Shown in pieces: positions 56,746-64,000 of a stretch of 64,000 nucleotides of DNA (position 1 is its first letter; the number at the start of each line of letters is the position of its first letter). The position numbers were made by a program, and so were the translations under genes. The notes under the pieces were generated by a model. It had not been told where the DNA came from. It was given only the letters and a program-made list of their open reading frames with translations, and did not search any database. The stretch is from contig JBANAY010000003.1 in NCBI GenBank assembly GCA_037952775.1, forward strand, positions 20,274,001 through 20,338,000, read 5' to 3'. This DNA is from Clonostachys chloroleuca. Taxonomy: Eukaryota; Ascomycota; Sordariomycetes; Hypocreales; Bionectriaceae.

Positions 56746-58073
56746 TATCCCTGATTCTCCGCCCTGAAGCGCCATTTCGAAATCTGATCCAGTCCCACTT
56801 CGGTCTAGCGGATCCTGGCTGCTGGTCACTCGTTCTTTTTTCCGCTTCCCTTTTTGGGGAGGCGACGGCCGGGGAGATGACGGTGCGCGCTGGGGAAAGG
56901 CGAGAATTGCCAAGGAGATTTAAAAAAATAAAAAGAAGCTGGAATGCAGGACGTCGGCCACTAGAACCGGAGAGGGGCGTTGCTGTCGATGTCGTCGTCG
57001 ATTGTCGGGGTGCGAGGCTTCCTTCGGCTTGCTGCTCTGCGTGTCGTCGGTGTCACTACCGTGGCCGCTTCGTAGCAGTGGTAGTCGTGGTGTATCGCTC
57101 GTTGAGAGGTTGCCCTTTTTTCGATGTCGGCGCTGATTGCCTGCCGCTCCGCAACAATGACCAGCACAAACGCAAATGTTGAATGGACTCGTCGGGCCAA
57201 GGCAGATCTGAATTGATGCGAGGGTCCGTCGTGGTGTCGGACGCCGGGGGGTCGAGCTGTGTTATAACAGGCCGACGGGGGCAGTGACTAGGAATGCCTT
57301 TCTTCGAGCTGGCGAATGATTGACAGGGAAGGGTGTTCGAAATAGTGATTAAACATCGATACCGTCCCGGCGAATCACCTGGACTAAAATAAGGATAAGA
57401 ATAAGAACAAGAATCCACAAGGGATGCCGGATGTGAGTCGGGGCTTAATTCACGTTTAAACAGAGAATCTGAACCGATTCGCTGAGCCACAGCCTCGTCT
57501 CACAATCGCTCGAGACTGTCTGAGACGGGTGGGAATACGGCCGGCTGCTTCGAGCAAGAGGTATGTCGATTCCGTGCCAGATGCTGAGACACCACCGTCG
57601 GCTGGTTGGTGACAGCAAATGCGACCTTTCCTCTGTTCTCTCTTCTGTCTGGTGTCGCCTTGGCCTGCTGATGGTGTAATGTGTGAGTGACTTTGTAGCA
57701 GCACCCCAAGGCAAAAAAGCGAGGCAAAGCGAGGGATGGCGAGGTGTTGAGTCTCGGGTGTAAGCAAACAATGTCTGCGCACAGAGACAAGCAGCCGAGC
57801 GAGCACAAAGGGTAGCATGAATGGGAGAAGGAAAAGGTTTAGGTGATCCAAGGAGACGGGGCGATAGTAAATAAGAAATAATTGGGGTGAGTGGGAATTA
57901 AGAATGCAGGGCCCAATGTGCAGCAGGCGGATTGAAGTTTGCGCTAATAAAGAGGTCGCGACGATTGGAGGGGGAAGCCATACCTTATTACGCCCGTCCG
58001 ACGAGGGTTTCTCGTGCAGCAAATTGGCCCTTTGGGTTCGGAGAGAAACTATAATGCGGTCTGGAAGGTAAAA
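56746..58073. other. Upstream region of the kinase gene
   Basis: Probable promoter and 5' leader, with polypyrimidine sequence on the minus strand and no coding frame that I can support. Confidence 0.4.
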
Positions 58074-58097
58074 AGAAAAAAAAAAAAAAAAAAAAAG
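58074..58097. repeat. Poly-A tract
   Basis: About 20 or more consecutive A (with a leading AAAAAG), a plain homopolymer in intergenic DNA. Confidence 0.8.
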
Positions 58098-61000
58098 AGA
58101 AGAAACGTTTGCACAACCTCAACCGGGCCAAAGATGCAGACCAGATAATTGATAGGCAACACCTACTCACGACAGGCGAGGCGAGATGAATGAAGTACAT
58201 TGGCAAATTGGTAATAGCTGCAACTAAGAAATGGTGGGGGGAAATACTGGAGTCACGGCGTGTGGACACCTCCATGCACCTACACCTGAGCCGTAGGCGG
58301 TACCTGTAGGCGGTAGAAAGTACCTGACCTGCACTGGAGCCGGTCGCTTGTAGCGTGTAATATAGCGACCGTAGCGTGTACCTTGAGACGGAGGGAGGCA
58401 GCTAAGACAGAACAGGGCCCAACAACGGGCAACAGACACCAGGCTAATGACCTCACCCAGCGCTAGAGATGGGCTCGTAATTGCTCCCCCGGAATTTGGG
58501 ATTGGCAGCCAGGTAGCAGCAGACGCGAGCTGGCGATTGACTTGTCAGATCGAGCAGACAGATGAGAGGTGAGGTGAGGCAGGAAAAGAGGAGGAGGCGT
58601 CCCCGAAGTACGAGGACCGGTCACCAGGAAGGTTTCGCGAGCATGCATGAGCACCGCAACAGGAAGAGGACAGGCAATATTGGTCAGTCAGCCACCGTCT
58701 GCCACTCCTACGAGGCTTGTCTGGTGCTGTTTTGTGCTGAATGCACTACTACACAGTACGTCCAGCGCCGTCTGTCCCATCGTGAGTTGCTGCTATTCTT
58801 GATACCTCCAGTATCCCCTGTGTTCCCCATGCCTTCGCTCACTCCCACCCCGTAAGACTCTAGCTTGGAGGTCCTCTGCATCTGCACCGGAGGGGGCTTG
58901 AAGGATACCCATGCCGGCTTGGAGCCAATGCTACTACAGTATCCGTACAGTACGCTGTGAAACCCGAGGCCAAGTACACGTTGAAAGGTCGCGCTGGCAC
59001 CTCTACACCAACGCCCCAACGCCCCTCCGGCTCCGAAGCCCTCCCACTCCAACATCCAATGCGCAGGCCCTACATGTCACTAGCAGCACTGATCGACACG
59101 CAAATTAGAGATGGCCATCGACCGGCGACGCCATCTCAGCACTCGAGATTACGTACCGGGCCTTTTCCCAGCGGCGATCTGGGAGACTCGATGAGAGACT
59201 GCATCCGCCCACTGCCGCTACCACGTAGCACAGGCATGCGTCTTGACAAAATGCCCAGATGGGACAAATGAAATCGGATCTTTTTCTGCTTCCCTCCCCC
59301 TCCCCCCTAGCCCTGAGACAGACTCGTTCGTTCCCTTGACGTTGATGCCTGCCCAAGTCCCGAGCCCCTGCCTGCAGTGCTGTGTCAACGGACCAGTCGC
59401 AGCGCCGCTGAATGCCTTGGCTGGGAGCTACCGGCCCGGCCTACTGCACGAATACATGGAGAAGTCCGCGGGGCCAGGGGCCAGGGGAGCCGCGATGCGC
59501 AGCAGCAGTCGGGTCGCGCGACACTTGCTTCTCAGCGTCTTGACCCTCCTCCTAGGAGGCAGAGGCTCGAATGCAGGCAATGGCGGCGGCACAGCAACCC
59601 TTGAAAAGCCTCACAGGCTGCATGAGAACAGAGCAGCGGATCTCCTCGGCGCCGATTCGCCGTGCTGGCCGCCCTCCAGACGCCAGCTCTCCACCGCCCA
59701 CGGAGATTCGGCACTCGTTGTGACCAGTCACGGCGGAACACCCCTCTCAACCCACGCTCCAGCTGATGGCCCCCGGATAAGAAGGCACGCTCGGTCGGCC
59801 TTCAGTCCCTTTCGTCTCAGCTCTCCCACCGCCTCGACGGCCACCTGACCCGTCATTTTGGGCAGACGCGAGGAGGGGGCGCGGGCTTCGTGAGGGGAAG
59901 AGAGAGAGCGTGCAAAGGAAAGGGGTGGGAATGGGGGCCGTTTGACCTGCCGATTTCCGTCCTGAAACCCGGACGAGATTCATCCAAGATCGCGACCCAG
60001 CAAGCCCACACGTGGGACGTACATAGTAGATTATCACAGAGTGCGGCGAGATAGCAAACACTTACGGGAAAAAGCAAGCAACGCTGCTCAGACGCTGGGT
60101 CAATTAACCTTGAAAGTTGAAACGGTCAAGCAAACATGGAGGCGGCATGCCATGCCGTTCAACGTGGGCTTGATGCGCGGCCGTGAAGATCAGACATGGT
60201 TATCCTGTGATCATGCATCTCGCCTTCCTTGCTTTTTTTTTTTTTCTCTCCTCCTCTACGCACCAGCGTGACTCTCTATGAATGCGCCCGTCGTCATCGT
60301 CATCGTCAACATGCATTTCCCAACAAGGGTTGCCGCGCTCTCTGATTTTGCCGAGATAGGCGGTGATGGCTGCCCTGCTGGCTATTTCCATATCCCGCGA
60401 GCCCTTTTTGTCCCTTCTCTCCTTTCCAGGACAGGGATCCAACTTTCTCTAGGAGAAAAAAAAAAGGGTACGATGGAGCTGCCTGGGTCAGTTGCCCACA
60501 GAATATTTGCGGAGCAACGGCCAACGAGACAAAACCAGCACATCAGAACACAGCACGGCACAGCAACAGGAGTCGTCACGAAGGCGAATGGCCTCGCTCG
60601 CCGTGTCTGTCCGGGTCGTGGGCGCACCAGGGGCAGCCGATTGAAACACTGATCGCCATTCGACATCATGTAGTATTCCCATGCGATTGCGTACTACATT
60701 GCATCCAGGCAAGCGCCAGAGGCAAACAATGTCATCCGTCCATCCAACGTGCCCTTCCCAGTCCCAATTGATAGGGCTACGGCCAAGGGGGAGGAGGGTT
60801 AAGGTGGTCGCTCACGCCGATCTACGAGGTAGCGCTGGGACCCCCACAACAAATTTCAGGTCGCACACGGCGTCCTCTGCATGTATGTACCTACACCCGA
60901 GTACGAAGCAAGCGAGCGAGAGCGAGGGACCGGTTGATAGGGATGGGGTCCTGATGGAGGGAGACGCGGGAATTGACAGCTGTCTTGCATTATTTTGCTC

Positions 61001-64000
61001 TTTCTCCCCCTATCGTACGTGCTTGGGGTTCAGGTCGGCAAGAAATTGAAGACATTTCGCTGTCAGCTGGGCTCAGACTTTAGCGGCTTCCAGACTAACC
61101 AAAGTCCCCTATTTTTTGCTCTGCTCTGGATGGCATGTACTGTGTGAGGCAGCCGGCCCCGTCGCACGTAATCGTCCCTCCCTGGAGGAACATATGTCTC
61201 GTCCTCGCATTTGAGCTTATAATTAAGTTTAATAAGGATGCCCAAGTGATGCGCGCTGCTGTGGAATGTGAGCGACGCTGTGACCCTACCCGCCGACCAA
61301 CGCCTCGGAGGCCCGCGACTCCTGAGGAACAGAAATAGAAAATCCCTTCCGGTGCATATAGTACATAGGTAGGCAGGTAGGTAGGCATCGCGAGACATCT
61401 GCGTTTATAGCTGCATGGGATTTCCAGTAGTCTGGCGCACAGTTTCCGTGGCTTGCAGCAGCGAGAAGTGACATGCCGCCCTCCACCAACCCAACACACC
61501 AAGAGTCAATCAGCGGCGGTCCCCATTGGCTCTCTTGTTATGTACCTTATGCCCCAAGGTTCCAAAGGTCGCTGGGTGGAAGCGCGGCCTTTGTTCGAGA
61601 TCGCCGTTCCCCGTCCACACTTCACACCACCTCACCTGCAGAGCAGGAATGGGAAGGAAGAGACAGAGAGGCGGGAAGGGAGGCGTCTGGTCTGATTTTC
61701 TCGGCAATGCCACCCATCCGGCCGGGCCTGGCTCCCATCTTCACCAACGCAAACGTGGTGTGGCAGGTCCTGTGCAATTGCCGGGTGATGGACAATGGCC
61801 GCAGCGAGGCAGAGGTAAAACCTACATAGACTATGCGACAGGTGGGTGTCAATGATGGAGAAGCGCCGCCAGGCACCAGAGCACAATTGTCCCTATCCCA
61901 CGCCCGATCTCAGCAGGGAATGCCGCGAATACGCTGGCCGGTCATGTCTCAACCGTACGAGGGATGAAACACCAGCCGTGGGAAGAGCAGGTTCCAGGTC
62001 GTTCTACGGATCATCACGGCACTGCACACACACATCACAGGTTCGTGAGGGACCATCCATTGAGAGACAATAGACGCCTCTTGCCGGTTGCCCAAACCGC
62101 CCGGCATGTCATGAGCGCACACCCGGCACCCGTGATTGGGCGCAGCCGGCCGATGGGGGATTGCGAGCGTGGCATCGTGAAACCCCCAACGGGCGGTCGT
62201 TATGGTGTTGGGCTCGAGCTACATGGCTGCAGAGCAACAAGGAATGATCAATCCTCGGCTTGCTATTCTTTGCCCTCGCAAAGGGAGAGAGAGCCAAGTG
62301 ACGTGTCAGAAGGTTCCTGCTTCCCCGGGAATTGCATCCAACCACCTGGACATGCTAAGCCTGACAATCAATATAGCCCCAGCAGCATGCACGCGTGCTG
62401 CTGCCATATATGCACGATTGCCTTTTCGGCCTCGTTCTGCTTCATTCTTCCTTTGTATCCTCCCACCTCCCTTCCAGGCAGCGTAGCATTAGACGGATAG
62501 CCGGACTCAATACCTTAATCCTCATGTATGCATACATGTGGATGGATGGATACGTTACCCCCATCCTCCCTTGGCCCTTGTGCGAAATACATGTATCCCG
62601 CTGCCCACTTACCGGCCTGGGGATCTCGAATTGTAAAAAGATCTGGCTCGCACCATTCACTCGCTCCAACCTCAGCTGTCAGGGTCTGCCTGAAAGAGAA
62701 GGGGGGAAACATCTACATAGTACCTCGGATAGAAGGAGCAATTGCCTCTTTCCTTCAGAACTCGCTCAGGTGAGAGGGCGTGTGCTTATTCGCTTCCCCC
62801 AGCCCATGCCGACGGTGACCAAACCATGTTATCTCTTCTCTCTGCTATGAGAAGAAGGAAGGGGGGAAAGGGATGCAGAAAGCACCCTAGCCTATTCGGC
62901 CGGGTCCCTCCAGCTGGCTCTCAGTGGCGCCTCAGCAGACTTGCCTTGGGGGGAGGATGGATGGATGGGGAGGGGATGTTGGAAAATGCCTCACTGCCGA
63001 CTCGAGACGAGACGAGACCAGCCCAGGCCCTGACTTCCCCCCACGCAGCACCGGACTGGTAAAATGACGCTCTGGTCTGCTTTCAATGCAGCTAGAGGAG
63101 CGGGATTTGTGTTTTGTTTAATTTCACCGACTCGAGCTCTACCGACTGCCTGACATGGTCCTGAGTCGTTGGCCCAGCTGCGAATTGGACATGGCACTGG
63201 CTGGCGAATGAGGCACCCTTGTTGCTGGCCCCGTACTTTTACTCGTCTATTTCTGATCTCTCCGGATCGACCCTCTTTCATTTATCCCATGGGAGCCCTT
63301 ATGATCATATTGTTCCCTGCGCATCTTCTTCTGAGCTAGGGAATAGGGAGCTGTAATAATGGCTTTGTAAGTCGTGTAATATTCTCCGCCTGGCGGGTAG
63401 ACCATCGTATTCGAACATTACTAGGCGCAGCGTCGATACATGGTTGGAGCTAGCATTGTTCTACAAATATATGCCTAGGTATGTTAAGGTAGGTACCTCC
63501 AAACTGCACAATGGAAACGGGCCTTCTTGCCTGCTCCGGAGGCTCTGGGGGTCCGACTCTTTGGGCACGCACCTGATCTGAATCGGTCCCAAAGGGGCAT
63601 CTGCCATTTCTCGAGTGACGTAATTCGGCCCTCTGAGTAAGAAGCATGGAAGCCTCCCTGATTGGCTGTGTTTGGGCTTGGTACCGGTACTTGCTGCTCT
63701 CTACAATCCCGCTATAAGCGCTTGCTTAGACTCGCTGTCAGCAGGCCCTGACCTGAACCCGTGCTATGGATCAGTTAAACTATAATCAGCTCACCCTGTA
63801 GCGCATCACCAAACACTTCCATCGCGCTCATCTTGCCACACAATTCGCCGTCAACCTCTGGTGATTGTCATCAGGGCCATTTGTCATTGATCCATCGTAA
63901 GACTTACACACGTGAATACCCATCATTCACGCTACTAGTTTCTCTCGGCTTCACATACTGACCTGTCAACAATAAAGTCCCAACCACGTTCTGCCAAGGC
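58098..64000. other. Gene-free right end, about 6 kb
   Basis: GC is near 50-55% and there are many short overlapping frames on both strands, but none has a signal peptide with follow-through, a domain motif or a coherent exon chain. A GTAGGCAG microsatellite lies at about 61365-61386, and A8-A10 or T runs near 60232 and 60456. It could hold noncoding transcripts or regulatory DNA; nothing more can be supported. Confidence 0.4.
61365..61386. repeat. GTAG/GCAG microsatellite
   Basis: Tandem GTAGGCAGGTAGGTAGGCA-like units, short and imperfect, in intergenic DNA. Confidence 0.6.

Overview
The window looks like a stretch of nuclear chromosome from a filamentous ascomycete (Pezizomycotina, probably Sordariomycetes). 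The evidence is short introns of about 50-110 nt with GTRNGT donors and CTAAC/CTGAC branch points, fungus-specific families (an RfeG-type factor, a HAL/SAT4-type kinase, ISN1 IMP 5'-nucleotidase), a Tc1/mariner element, and conserved genes alternating with gene-poor blocks. No operons, CRISPR arrays, rRNA or convincing tRNA genes were seen. All names rest on sequence reading alone, without any database search.

Layout. (1) 0-10 kb is accessory: an orphan 143-aa protein, the decayed C-terminal piece of an adenylate-forming (NRPS-like) reductase, a small NAD(P)-binding protein, and three secreted proteins (an unknown 206-aa protein, a lysozyme/SLT-like protein with a Ser/Thr-rich linker, and a 16-cysteine protein), each with a TATATAA box 110-150 nt upstream. 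(2) 10-12.8 kb has no recognised gene. (3) 12.8-17.5 kb holds a membrane sulfatase/LTA-synthase-like enzyme and a secreted type-B carboxylesterase, convergent. (4) 17.5-23.9 kb is a repeat block: a complete-length Tc1/mariner copy with perfect 25-bp inverted repeats and an interrupted transposase, an 18-bp minisatellite, a large inverted duplication, and possible decayed coding sequence. (5) 23.9-27.6 kb holds a coiled-coil protein and ATG3, convergent. (6) 27.6-36.2 kb holds an UNC93-like transporter and DNA polymerase eta with long gene-free flanks. (7) 36.2-64 kb is the conserved part: an RfeG-like protein, an importin-7/8-type karyopherin, ISN1 and a HAL-type kinase, separated by unusually long gene-free stretches and ending in about 7 kb without a recognisable gene.

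The conserved genes cover ordinary cell functions: autophagy (ATG3), translesion synthesis (RAD30), nuclear import (SXM1/NMD5), purine nucleotide turnover (ISN1) and ion-homeostasis signalling (HAL kinase). The accessory genes suggest secretion into a host or substrate.

I did not find a clearly new multi-gene system. The points most worth checking are: single-base frameshifts at G/C homopolymers in three otherwise conserved genes, which suggest consensus errors; a roughly 1.7-kb 5' intron in the kinase gene supported by phase and protein composition; an upstream ORF overlapping the sulfatase start; a stop-free, multiple-of-three last intron in the importin gene; and the three secreted proteins.
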